A DNA stretch of 64,000 nt from CAMFLJ01 sp965279255 (GTDB lineage Bacteria > Actinomycetota > Acidimicrobiia > Acidimicrobiales > Acidimicrobilacustridaceae): assembly GCA_965279255.1 (NCBI GenBank), contig OZ257146.1:248001-312000 (forward strand), in the 5' to 3' direction. A model generated the notes under the pieces. That model was not told where the DNA came from and did not search any database. It was given only the letters and a program-made list of their open reading frames with translations. Position numbers and translations under genes: made by a program. Positions 8,729 to 22,365 of the stretch are shown in pieces (the first letter of the stretch is position 1; every line of letters starts with the position of its first letter).

Positions 8729-9352
8729 TCAGGTCGGATCGCCCAGCCCGATCCGGTCGCGGAACTCGGCGGTGGTGTTCACGTGGGGGAAGGGCTCGTC
8801 GGGCACGGGCAGGCCGAGCGCCCGGCACAGTGGCTCCCAACCGTCGCCGGTGGTCCACTCCACCAGGCGGTCGGCCGGCACCGCGGCTCGCACGTCGGCG
8901 ATGTGGCGGACGTACGCGGCCACCGACGCCGCCTCGTCGTCCGGGTCGACGCCGTGGCTCTCGATGAGGCCCCGCACGGTGTCCATCCACGCCTGGATCT
9001 CCGGCGGTGCCCCCTCGATCGACAGGCTCTCGAAGATCGTGAGCCGGGCGCTGCGCCACCACGCCTCCGGGCTCTCCCGCATCGAGAGCAGGACCAGCGC
9101 GTCGGGGTACTCCTCGACGAGCTCACGCCAGAACGCAGCCGCCGGCCAGTCGACCGTCGCCACGTCACCATCGAAGATCGCGTCCCAGTCGGGTCGACCG
9201 GCGGCCGCCTCCATCCACAGGCCGGTGAGCTCCGGCCGCTCGAACACCTCGTGCATGTGGTGGCACCGCCCACCGAGCAGCTGCTCGAGTGCCACCTTCA
9301 GCGAGTTCGTGCCCGTACGGCCGAACCCCACCCCCACGACCCGAAGCCCCAC
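8729..9352 (-). CDS. PAPS-dependent sulfotransferase family protein
   Basis: A 207-residue sulfotransferase. The N-terminal VVGVGFGRTGTNSLK is the 5'-phosphosulfate-binding loop; HMHEVF follows near residue 32, and LVLLSMRESPEAWWRSA near residue 83 carries the 3'-phosphate-binding Arg/Ser. Family members transfer sulfate from PAPS to alcohols or sugars. The GTG at 9352 is chosen because an AGGGGAGG ribosome site lies 6 nt upstream; a GTG 57 nt further up lacks one. The gene is followed by cysQ, which would remove the PAP product, and preceded by a membrane acyltransferase. The acceptor is unknown. Confidence 0.83.
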   Translation of the reverse strand: MGLRVVGVGFGRTGTNSLKVALEQLLGGRCHHMHEVFERPELTGLWMEAAAGRPDWDAIFDGDVATVDWPAAAFWRELVEEYPDALVLLSMRESPEAWWRSARLTIFESLSIEGAPPEIQAWMDTVRGLIESHGVDPDDEAASVAAYVRHIADVRAAVPADRLVEWTTGDGWEPLCRALGLPVPDEPFPHVNTTAEFRDRIGLGDPT

Positions 9353-9412
9353 GGCCGACCTCCCCTTCGCCGGCGAAGCATTGCCGGGTTCCCCGGTCGC
9401 TGCACGCACCGC

Positions 9413-10591
9413 TCAGGCCTCGGCCACCTCGGTGGTGCCGGGCCGTGGCGGCGGTGCCTCGTCGGGGGCGATCGTCGGGTTGCGGTGGAAGCGCAGGTAG
9501 AGCCAGATCATCGGCACGGTGAAGGCCAGGGGCCCGAGCACCGCGAGCGGTCGCGACAGCCACCACACGCCGTCGAGCTCCACCGAGGGCACCATCCCGA
9601 ACGCCCGGTTGAAGCCGACGGTGCGGTAGACGACGGTGACCCAGATGGCCATGCCGGTGGAGTGGAACAGGTAGAGCGGCAGCGACACCCGGGTCATCAC
9701 CCCGTTGGCCCGTTGCCAGCCCGAGCGGGTGTCCAGGCGCTCGACGACCCAGGGCCGCACGAGCAACGCGACCCCGACCTGCAGGACGAGGAGGGCGGCG
9801 ATGCACACCGTCGGTGGCGCCATGTTCGAGAGGCGGTCGCCCGGCACGCCGACCATCGAGCCCGGGTAGAGCCCGGAGAAGACGAGCGCCGACAAGGTGA
9901 ACAGCCCACCGAACGCCATCGACCACGCGACCTGACGGCTCGCCCGCACCAGTCGGTCGTAGAAGAAGCCGAGCTGGTGGCACAGGCCCCACACCAGGAC
10001 CATGTTGAGCCAGCCGAGGGCGTCCCAGCCGTAGCGGAACCGGCCGACGTCGACGAGGGCGGCGAGGCCGGCGCCCCACACCAGCACGAGCACGTCGAAG
10101 CGGCCGTGCAGCCACGTGGTGATCGGGAGCAGGGCGACCAGCACGGCGTAGATGGCGAGGAACCAGAGCGGCGAGAGGATCAGCAGCACGGCCCGGCCGG
10201 TCCAGCTGACGTCGAAGGCGGCGGCGACGATGGCGCCGACGAGCCACCAGGCGATCGCCAGCGCCACGGCGGGCCGGCCGAGCGAGCCGATGCGCTGCAG
10301 CGTGAAGCGCCACACCGACCCCTTGCCGTCGGCCACGAACCGGGCGATCGCCACGGTGTGGGCCCAGCCGCCGACGAAGAAGAACAACGGCATGACCTGG
10401 AGCAGCCACGTGGCCAGGAACAGGCCGGACGTGAAGCCGATGGGGTTCGACGTGTGCGGGCCGTCGGACTGCCACAGCACCACCGTGAAGACCCAGTGCC
10501 ACACCACGACCACGACGAGGCTCGCCGCCCGGACGAAGTCGACGAAGGGGTCGCGTGCGCTCGTGGCGGGCACCGTTGGCTGCTCGGGCAA
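9413..10591 (-). CDS. Acyltransferase 3 family integral membrane protein
   Basis: A 392-residue polytopic protein with about ten membrane segments. It opens with RDPFVDFVRAASLVVVVVWHW, the helix-1 Arg and His pattern of acyltransferase-3 (OafA/OpgC-type) enzymes, and a later LPLYLFHS segment matches the family's C-terminal helix. Such proteins O-acylate cell-surface sugars or lipids using acyl-CoA or another donor. The start is TTG at 10591, supported by GGGGAGG 7 nt upstream; an overlapping ATG just upstream is out of frame. It lies 60 bases upstream of the sulfotransferase gene in the same direction, so sulfated and acylated surface lipid synthesis is a reasonable but unproven idea. Confidence 0.82.
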   Translation of the reverse strand: MPEQPTVPATSARDPFVDFVRAASLVVVVVWHWVFTVVLWQSDGPHTSNPIGFTSGLFLATWLLQVMPLFFFVGGWAHTVAIARFVADGKGSVWRFTLQRIGSLGRPAVALAIAWWLVGAIVAAAFDVSWTGRAVLLILSPLWFLAIYAVLVALLPITTWLHGRFDVLVLVWGAGLAALVDVGRFRYGWDALGWLNMVLVWGLCHQLGFFYDRLVRASRQVAWSMAFGGLFTLSALVFSGLYPGSMVGVPGDRLSNMAPPTVCIAALLVLQVGVALLVRPWVVERLDTRSGWQRANGVMTRVSLPLYLFHSTGMAIWVTVVYRTVGFNRAFGMVPSVELDGVWWLSRPLAVLGPLAFTVPMIWLYLRFHRNPTIAPDEAPPPRPGTTEVAEA

Positions 10592-10675
10592 CTCGACACC
10601 TCCCCATGGGCCCGGTCTCCGGAGGTGACGCTACGGCGGAGGCCCGGGCGGCGCCACGGCCGCAAGCCCCGAGGG

Positions 10676-11073
10676 TCAGGCGGTGCGGCGGCCCAGCTCG
10701 ACGGCGCGGCCCACGAGCTTGCGGACCGCCTCCTCGTCGGCGCCGTCGGTGACCAGCGCGCCGATGCGGTCCTCGAGGTCGGCCGCCAGGCGCTCGTCGA
10801 CCTCGGTCGTGACCGTGGTGCCGGGCTTGGCCAACGAGCCGGGAGGCGACACCGAGGTGACCAGCACGAGGGCGAGGGCGGCGACCGCGGTGATGAGGCC
10901 GAAGGTGATCGCGGTGCCGTTGTTGTCGGCGATGGAGCCGGCGATCATCCCTGCGATCCCGAGCACGAAGACGCACAGCACCACCCGCCGCACGAGGCGG
11001 GGGCTGATCTTCGGCCGGCCCGACGCCGGGGCGGCGTCGGCGGCGTCGTCGACCGAGCGGGGTGCCGTCGTGG

Positions 11074-11077
<4 letters not shown>
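10676..11077 (-). CDS. Two-helix membrane protein of unknown function
   Basis: A 133-residue protein with two membrane helices (about residues 31-49 and 56-75) and an acidic C-terminal helical domain (residues 88-133). No named family is recognised. Its ATG overlaps the ettA stop by four bases (ATGA), so it is translationally coupled behind ettA. A link to translation control is only suggested by this overlap. Confidence 0.72.
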
Positions 11078-12750
<1,673 letters not shown>

Positions 12751-12854
12751 GGCGGGCAAGGGTACCGATGCTTCCGTCGCCGGAGGAATCGTGCCCGGAC
12801 GCGCCGGTGCCCCGCCGAGGCGGGGCACCGGGTCACTGCTCGTACTGGTGAGGC

Positions 12855-14354
12855 TCAGCGCCGGGCGGTGGCCTTCTTGGCGGGGGCCTTCTTGGCCGGT
12901 GCCTTCTTCGCAACCGTCTTCTTGGCCGGAGCCTTCTTGGCGGGTGCCTTCTTCGCGGGCGCCTTCTTGGCGACGGTCTTCTTGGCGGGGGCCCTCTTGG
13001 CCGGTGCCTTCTTCGCAACCGTCTTCTTGGCCGGAGCCTTCTTGGCAGGAGCCTTCTTCGCGGGCGCCTTCTTGGCGACGGTCTTCTTGGCGGGGGCCTT
13101 CTTGGCCGGTGCCTTCTTCGCAACCGTCTTCTTGGCCGGAGCCTTCTTGGCGGCGGTCTTCTTGGCGACCGTCTTCTTGGCCGGAGCCTTCTTCGCTGCG
13201 GCCTTCTTGGCCGGAGCCTTCTTCGCTGCTGGGGTCACCGTCGCCTCCTCGGCGTGTTGATCGGGTGGTGAAGTTGTACCAACAACGGCGTCGTTTGTGG
13301 AGGTTTTGCGCGACATCGAACGACGTCCGCGCGTACTACTTTGACGGCTAACGACCGCGTCGTCTGCATCAGATGCTTGTGATTGCTGACTTTTCGACGG
13401 AGATGCGTCGGCGGCGCCGTCGTCGGCATTCTTCGTTTCTCGGCGAACTATTCCGTCCGCGACGAGCGCGAGGTCGATGCCTCGGCGCGGCGTGTCGAGT
13501 GAGTGCACGGCGAACTTGCGCGTCTCGCCGACGACCATGACGTCGCGCGCAGCACGCGGTGCGGGGTCGCCCATGAGCTTCAACGGCACGTAGCAACGCG
13601 CTCCGCCGGCTGCGACGTAGGCGCCGTGGGAGGAGAAGGTCTCGACCACACCTTCGAGGGTGGAGCCCACCGGGTGCTTGGCCACGAACTCGATGAACGG
13701 GAGCGGGTCGTTAGCCGGCTCAGCAGGCTTGCGGGGAGCTCGGTCCTTCCCCCCGGCCTCCGGCTTCGTCGCCGCTGCGGTCGGCTCCGCTGCGGCGGAG
13801 TCTCCGCCGCGACGACGGCCACCCCGGCGACGGCGACCGTTGCCGGAGCCCTCGGCCTCTGCCGGGGGAGCGGTGGGGGTCGGACGGGAGCGGTCCTTGC
13901 CCTTGGCCTGAGCCGTGGCCCGCCGGCTGACCGGGCCACGAACCGGGGTGCGGAGCAGGAAGACCCAGCCGACACCGGGCACGGGCTTGCCCCCGATGAG
14001 GCGACCCTCCTCGAAGACCCACGGGTGCTTGGCGTGGAGCTCCTGGAACGAGTCGTTCGAGAGGACGGTGGCGTCGACCTTCTCGGCGATCTGGAGGATG
14101 AAGGCGTCGCCGCGGCCGATGGCGCCGGCGGGCGGGGTGACCAGCTCGCCGGCCAGGAGTGCCTCTTCGTACTCGGCCCGCTCAGAGGGGTCGATGCGGT
14201 TGGGGAAGGTGGCGTCGACGACGACGGTCAGGGTCTCGACGTCGTGCTCGGCGAGGAAGGCCGTCACTGCGTCGTCGAGCTGACGAAGGCTCGGGGTCGT
14301 TCGCCCTTCGGTCGCGATGTTCGAGCCATCGACGACCACGTGGGATCGGATCAT
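12855..14354 (-). CDS. NYN (Zc3h12a-like) ribonuclease with S1 domain and histone-H1-like tail
   Basis: A 499-residue composite protein. Residues 1-138 form a NYN/PIN-type nuclease of the Zc3h12a (Regnase) kind: VVVDGSN with Asp9, RGDAF with Asp83 and LSNDSF with Asp101 are the expected acidic residues. Residues 140-215 are an Arg/Gly/Ala-rich linker. Residues about 227-297 look like an S1 RNA-binding domain (VGSTLEGVVETFSSHGAYV). After an unusual Ser/Asp/Gln-rich linker (about 305-372), the last 125 residues are about 24 pentapeptides of the type APAKK/TVAKK, like histone H1 tails. It probably degrades or processes RNA while bound to nucleic acid. The ATG at 14354 starts at the first strand; no ribosome site is evident, and a GTG 33 nt upstream is an alternative. 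Confidence 0.85.
   Translation of the reverse strand: MIRSHVVVDGSNIATEGRTTPSLRQLDDAVTAFLAEHDVETLTVVVDATFPNRIDPSERAEYEEALLAGELVTPPAGAIGRGDAFILQIAEKVDATVLSNDSFQELHAKHPWVFEEGRLIGGKPVPGVGWVFLLRTPVRGPVSRRATAQAKGKDRSRPTPTAPPAEAEGSGNGRRRRGGRRRGGDSAAAEPTAAATKPEAGGKDRAPRKPAEPANDPLPFIEFVAKHPVGSTLEGVVETFSSHGAYVAAGGARCYVPLKLMGDPAPRAARDVMVVGETRKFAVHSLDTPRRGIDLALVADGIVRRETKNADDGAADASPSKSQQSQASDADDAVVSRQSSTRGRRSMSRKTSTNDAVVGTTSPPDQHAEEATVTPAAKKAPAKKAAAKKAPAKKTVAKKTAAKKAPAKKTVAKKAPAKKAPAKKTVAKKAPAKKAPAKKAPAKKTVAKKAPAKRAPAKKTVAKKAPAKKAPAKKAPAKKTVAKKAPAKKAPAKKATARR
12871..13230 (-). repeat. 15-bp coding repeats in 105-bp higher-order units
   Basis: The Lys/Ala/Pro tail of the NYN protein is encoded by about 24 copies of a 15-bp unit. 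Seven units make a 105-bp block: 12901-13005 and 13006-13110 differ at only three positions, and a third copy begins at 13111 and diverges after about 40 bases; 12871-12900 matches the end of a block. The pattern indicates recent duplication within the tail. Confidence 0.9.
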
Positions 14355-14536
14355 TGGGGGTTGTGTCGCTTCCGTGAGGCACCGCACGACGGCGGGCCGG
14401 GGGTGCCACGGGCGACTCGCAACCCGCTCCGGTGGGGCCGAACCGGCAACGCGTAGAACGTCGGTCGGAACCCGGCAGAACAGGGTGGCAGGGCCACTCC
14501 ATGGCTCGGTTGTGCTCCGAGCCTACGCTTCCCGCG

Positions 14537-15889
14537 GTGACCGACGGCGCGATCGACCGCGAAGGTGAGTGCACGGAGCTGCTCCAGGCCCTCATCCGCA
14601 ACGCCTGTGTGAACGACGGGACCAAGGAGTCGGGCGGCGAATCCCGCAGTGCCGAGCTCCTGGCGGGCGTCCTCGAGGGGCCGGGCCTCGACCTCGAGAC
14701 CTACGAGGCGGCACCGGGGCGCTCGAGCCTGGTCGCCCGCATCGAGGGCACCGACCCGACGGCTCCCACGCTGCTGCTCATGGGGCACACCGACGTCGTG
14801 CCGGTGAACCCCGAGCACTGGAGCCGTGACCCGTTCGGCGGTGAGCTGGTCGATGGCGAGGTCTGGGGCCGCGGCGCGGTCGACATGCTCAACCTCACCT
14901 CGTCGATGGCGGTCGCCGTGCGGCGTCTGGCCCGATCGGGGTTCCGTCCCCGGGGCACGCTCGTGTACCTGGCCGTGGCCGACGAGGAGGAGCACGGCGA
15001 GTGGGGCGCCGACCATCTGCTCCGCCACGAGCGCGAGGCCGTCGCCGCCGACTACGTCATCACCGAGTCCGGCGGCATCCCGCTTCCGTCGCCCGCCGGG
15101 CTCAAGCTCCCGGTGATCGTCGGGGAGAAGGGCGCGCTGTGGGGGAAGCTCCGCATCGGGGGCACCGCCGGCCACGGCTCGCAGCCGTACCGAACCGACA
15201 ACGCTCTCGTCACCGCGGCCGAGGTCATCCGCCGGTTGGCCGATCACCGCGGCGAGCCCCGCATCCACGACGTGTGGCGCAGGTTCATCACCTCGATGGG
15301 CTACCCCGACGAGATCACCGAGCCCCTGCTCTCCACCGACGGGTTCGACGACATGATCGCCGGGCTCCCGGTCGGGATGGCCCGCCAGTTCCACGCCTGC
15401 ACCCACACCACCTTCGCCCCGACCGTCATCGAGGGCGGCTCGAAGATCAACACCATCCCCGACCTCGTGGAGCTCGAGGTCGACATCCGCACGCTGCCCG
15501 GCGACGGCGAGGAGGCGGTGATGGCCGAGCTGCGCCTGGCGCTCGGTGACCTCGCCGACGCGGTCGAGTACGTGCCCTACCGCTACGACGGCTCGAGCGC
15601 CTCACCCACCGACACACCGCTGTGGGACTCGCTCTCGACGGTGACCCAGCGGTGGTACCCCGGCTCCGAGACCGTGCCGTACCTCACCGTCGGTGCCACC
15701 GACGCCCGCTTCTTCCGTCGCGCCGGCAGCACGGCGTACGGCTTCGGCCTCTTCAGCGAGGCCATGACGTTCGAGGACTACGGCGTGATGTTCCACGGCG
15801 ACGACGAGCGCATCGACACCGCGTCACTGGGCCTGTCGACCGAGCTCTGGGAGGCCGTCGCCGACGACCTCCTCACCCGCCGCGACTGA
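14537..15889 (+). CDS. M20-family metallopeptidase
   Basis: A 450-residue M20/M28-clan peptidase. Zinc-site motifs are LLMGHTDVVPV (His and Asp, near residue 84), GRGAVDM (bridging Asp), and ADEEEHGEWGADHL (catalytic Glu pair near 160), with a dimerisation domain opened by IGGTAGHGSQPY. Family members include dipeptidases, deacylases and Dug1-like enzymes acting on small peptides in the cytoplasm. GTG at 14537 is preferred because TACGCT lies 7 nt upstream; an in-frame ATG at 14501 would add 12 residues. It converges with kgd and is separated from it by a hairpin at 15909-15937. The exact substrate is not readable. Confidence 0.85.
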   Translation: MTDGAIDREGECTELLQALIRNACVNDGTKESGGESRSAELLAGVLEGPGLDLETYEAAPGRSSLVARIEGTDPTAPTLLLMGHTDVVPVNPEHWSRDPFGGELVDGEVWGRGAVDMLNLTSSMAVAVRRLARSGFRPRGTLVYLAVADEEEHGEWGADHLLRHEREAVAADYVITESGGIPLPSPAGLKLPVIVGEKGALWGKLRIGGTAGHGSQPYRTDNALVTAAEVIRRLADHRGEPRIHDVWRRFITSMGYPDEITEPLLSTDGFDDMIAGLPVGMARQFHACTHTTFAPTVIEGGSKINTIPDLVELEVDIRTLPGDGEEAVMAELRLALGDLADAVEYVPYRYDGSSASPTDTPLWDSLSTVTQRWYPGSETVPYLTVGATDARFFRRAGSTAYGFGLFSEAMTFEDYGVMFHGDDERIDTASLGLSTELWEAVADDLLTRRD

Positions 15890-15908
15890 CCCCAACGCGA
15901 AACGGTGC

Positions 15909-15937
15909 GCTGAACCTGCCCGGAGGGCGGGTTCAGC
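15909..15937. terminator. Bidirectional terminator hairpin
   Basis: A 13-bp stem (GCTGAACCTGCCC pairing with GGGCGGGTTCAGC, one G-U pair) with a 3-nt loop lies between the convergent M20 peptidase and kgd genes. It lacks a long T-run, as is common in high-GC actinobacteria. Confidence 0.7.
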
Positions 15938-15971
15938 GGACCGATTCAGCGACGGTGGGCCGGTCAACCGA

Positions 15972-19598
<3,627 letters not shown>

Positions 19599-19653
19599 GA
19601 GGTTTCAGGTTACCGGTGGCGTCAACCACCTCTGCAGCCCGGGGTCCCGAACC

Positions 19654-19689
19654 CCGCAGCCCGGCCCGCAGCCCGGCCCGCAGCCCGGA
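19654..19689. repeat. Three tandem 12-bp repeats
   Basis: Three back-to-back copies of CCGCAGCCCGGC (the last ends in A) lie in the 121-base gap between the transporter's end and the kgd start. The last copy is also the left arm of the adjoining hairpin, so the repeat probably arose by slippage of that arm. Confidence 0.75.
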
Positions 19690-19709
19690 CCGAATCCGGT
19701 CCGGGCTGC
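19680..19709 (-). terminator. Terminator hairpin downstream of the RND transporter
   Basis: A perfect 13-bp stem (GCAGCCCGGACCG / CGGTCCGGGCTGC) with loop AATC begins 11 bases past the stop of the transporter gene. Position and stability suggest transcription termination; it also separates this gene from the kgd promoter region. Confidence 0.75.
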
Positions 19710-19719
19710 GGTCGGAGCG

Positions 19720-22248
19720 TCAGTCGGCGGCGGCGGTCACGGCCGGGCCGTCGGTGTCCGGAGTGGGGTCGCCGGCCCGGCGACCCCGGCCGGGAGCGAC
19801 CCAGCCGTGGTTGTCGGCCCAGATGAGGACCGGGGGCAGCACGGTGATCGCCGAGATCAGGGCGATGGCCACGGTGACCGCCACGATCGCACCGAAGTCC
19901 CGGAGGAGGGGCAGCGGCGAGAAGAGCATGACGGCGAAGCCGCCGACCGTGGTGAGGGCCGAGGCGAAGAAGGCCCGGCCGGTGTGGGTGGCGGCCAGGT
20001 CGACCGACTCCTCGGGCGAGTACCCCGCTCGTCGTTCCTCCAGGTGTCGGAACAGGATCAGCGTGGCGAACTCCGTGCAGATGGCGATCACCAGTGGACC
20101 GCTCACCGTGGTCAGCGGGCTCACGGTGAGGCCGAGGAGGTAGACGAGGGTCGACGACAGGCCGACGGCGAGCAGCACCGGCAGCATCACGACGGCCATC
20201 TTCACGACGCTGGTGAGCCGGAGCAGCAGCCAGATGGCCACGCCGGCGAGGGCGATCCAGGTCAGCAGGGCCCGGTTGCTCGTGAGGTTGTCGAGCAGGC
20301 CGACGCCGACCACGGCGAGCCCGGCCGGGGTGGCGGTGATGCCCTCCGGCGGGGCCAGCTCGCCGCCGGGAGCGACCTTGACCCGGATGTCGTCGACGAT
20401 GACCTTGCGCTGCTCGAGCGACGACGGGCCGACCTGGTAGGTCAGGTTGGCGGCCTTGCCGTCGTCGGCGACGGTGGCCTCCTGGATCTCCGGCGGCGCG
20501 ACCTTGTACGCCTCGCGGAGGTCCTGCCCGGTGGGCGGCAGCGGCGTCGTGTCCGGCACCTTCATCAGGTAGAAGACGGTGGTCGACAGCGACGACGCCG
20601 TGATCAGCGTGTCGGGGTAGGTCGCCAGCTCGCTCTCACCCAGCTCGGTGACGAAGGCCGCGGCCTCGTCGGTGAACACGTCGGGTGCGGTGACGAAGAC
20701 GCCGAGCTCGGTGGCGGTGGCGGTCTGGTCGGCGACGGCCTCGACGTTCTTCACGGTCTGGCTGCTCTGGTCGACCCACTTCTGCGGGTCGGTCTGGATC
20801 GGGGTCTTCTCCTCGAGGGCCAGGCCGAGCACGAAGAACACGATCGTGGCCACCACGATCGGGAGCACCAGGATCTGCGGGAGGTGGCTGAGGGTGGCCA
20901 TGCCCCGCTCGACGACCTTCTGCTGCCGGGCCTCGGTGGTGGGCGAGCGGCGCTCCCGGATCGAGAGCACCGTCACCGGGATGATGATGGCGGCGACGAA
21001 CAGCATCACGACGCCGACGGCCAGCAGGATGCCGAACTCACGGATCATGGGCACCTGCGAGGCCAGCAGGGCGAGGCAGGCGATCACGGCGGCCACGGTG
21101 GCGACGCCGAGGGCGGGCCCGATGTGCATGAGGGTCTCGGCGAACGCCTTGTCCGGTTCGTCCTGGAGGACCTCCTCCTCGACGCGGTTGTGGACCTGGA
21201 TGGCGAACTCCACACCCAGGCCGATGAGGATCGGGAGGCCGGCGATCGTGACGAGCGAGAGCTGGAAGCCGCTGTAGCCGAGCAGGCCGAAGGCCCAGAT
21301 GACGCCGACCAGCATCACGATCAGCGAGACGAGGCGGGACCGGACCCGGAAGGCCAGCGACAGCACCACGATCATCACGACGACGGCGAGGGCACCGAGC
21401 AGGAGCATGCCGCCCTGCAGGTAGTCGTTGACGTCCTTCAGCAGCATCGGGGCGCCGGTGGTGATGGTGGTGGCGGGGGCGAAGTCGACGGCGTCGACGG
21501 TGTCGACCACCGACTGCGCCGCGTCGCTCTGCACGGCGAGGGCCTGGTTGCCCTCGAGCCGGGTGATCATCAGGGCGTGGTTGGCGTTCTCGACCTTCCA
21601 GTCCGACCCGGGCGGCACCGGGAAGAACGGACGGAGTGCCTCGCGGATGTCGCCCTCGTTGTCGGTGAGGAGGAACTCGACCCACTTGGGGTTCGACAGC
21701 GACTGCTCGCCGGCGGCGGCGGCGCGGGTGATGGTGGCGAGGCCGTCCTTGGTGCGCTCCTCGGCGGCGGGGGAGCCGGCGGGCTCACGGGCGATGGCCC
21801 GCTGGAGGATCTGGCCGGCGGGGCTGGCGGTGAGCGCCTGCCCGGCGGGGGCGGCCACCAGGTTGTTGGTCCACTGCAGGGCGCTCAGCGGGGTGACGGC
21901 GTTGAGGACGCCGGGGGTGTCGGCCAGCTGGGTCTGCAGCGCCACCATCTTCTGCTGGTTCTCGGTGCTGAACAGGTCGACGATGCTCTGGCCCTCGGGC
22001 ACCTGGAAGGCCGTGAGCATGGCCTCGCCGCCGAAGAGGTCCTGGTACGACCGGTTGTCGTTGGCGATCTGGGAGTCCTTGTTGAGATAGGAGTCCTGAC
22101 CGGTCGCGAAGGTGAGCTTCGTGGCACCGAACGCCAGCACCACGCTGAGCACGATGCACACGGCCAGCACCGCGCCCGATCGGTGTGAGAGCCCCTTCGC
22201 GAGGCCGGTCCAGCAACGGCGGGTGAACGCGTGCCACTCGTCCAACAT
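19720..22248 (-). CDS. RND-superfamily (MMPL-type) transporter
   Basis: An 842-residue protein with the RND layout: helix 1 near residues 27-47, a large periplasmic-type loop (about 50-270), a five-helix sterol-sensing-like bundle, a second loop (about 500-650), and a last helix bundle ending near 825. The segment LIGLGVEFAIQVHNRVEEE matches the GxxVDxxxH/R region of MMPL proteins, with Glu at the usual Asp position. Such proteins export lipids, hopanoids or siderophores using the proton gradient. The ATG at 22248 has AGGAG 7 nt upstream. A perfect hairpin follows the gene. Cargo is unknown. Confidence 0.88.
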   Translation of the reverse strand: MLDEWHAFTRRCWTGLAKGLSHRSGAVLAVCIVLSVVLAFGATKLTFATGQDSYLNKDSQIANDNRSYQDLFGGEAMLTAFQVPEGQSIVDLFSTENQQKMVALQTQLADTPGVLNAVTPLSALQWTNNLVAAPAGQALTASPAGQILQRAIAREPAGSPAAEERTKDGLATITRAAAAGEQSLSNPKWVEFLLTDNEGDIREALRPFFPVPPGSDWKVENANHALMITRLEGNQALAVQSDAAQSVVDTVDAVDFAPATTITTGAPMLLKDVNDYLQGGMLLLGALAVVVMIVVLSLAFRVRSRLVSLIVMLVGVIWAFGLLGYSGFQLSLVTIAGLPILIGLGVEFAIQVHNRVEEEVLQDEPDKAFAETLMHIGPALGVATVAAVIACLALLASQVPMIREFGILLAVGVVMLFVAAIIIPVTVLSIRERRSPTTEARQQKVVERGMATLSHLPQILVLPIVVATIVFFVLGLALEEKTPIQTDPQKWVDQSSQTVKNVEAVADQTATATELGVFVTAPDVFTDEAAAFVTELGESELATYPDTLITASSLSTTVFYLMKVPDTTPLPPTGQDLREAYKVAPPEIQEATVADDGKAANLTYQVGPSSLEQRKVIVDDIRVKVAPGGELAPPEGITATPAGLAVVGVGLLDNLTSNRALLTWIALAGVAIWLLLRLTSVVKMAVVMLPVLLAVGLSSTLVYLLGLTVSPLTTVSGPLVIAICTEFATLILFRHLEERRAGYSPEESVDLAATHTGRAFFASALTTVGGFAVMLFSPLPLLRDFGAIVAVTVAIALISAITVLPPVLIWADNHGWVAPGRGRRAGDPTPDTDGPAVTAAAD

Positions 22249-22365
22249 GTTGTTACTCCTCGGTAGCTTCCCCCGGCCGGTGACCGTACCTCCGTTGTGG
22301 CAGGTGCACCGAAGTGAGGGAAGGGCTGAAGGTCCTCGCAGGAGGGACGAGTAGATTCACCCCTC

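Noticed and set aside
12871..13230. Regular repeats that could suggest a CRISPR array
   Set aside because: Repeats are contiguous 15-bp coding units without unique spacers and lie in frame in the NYN gene.
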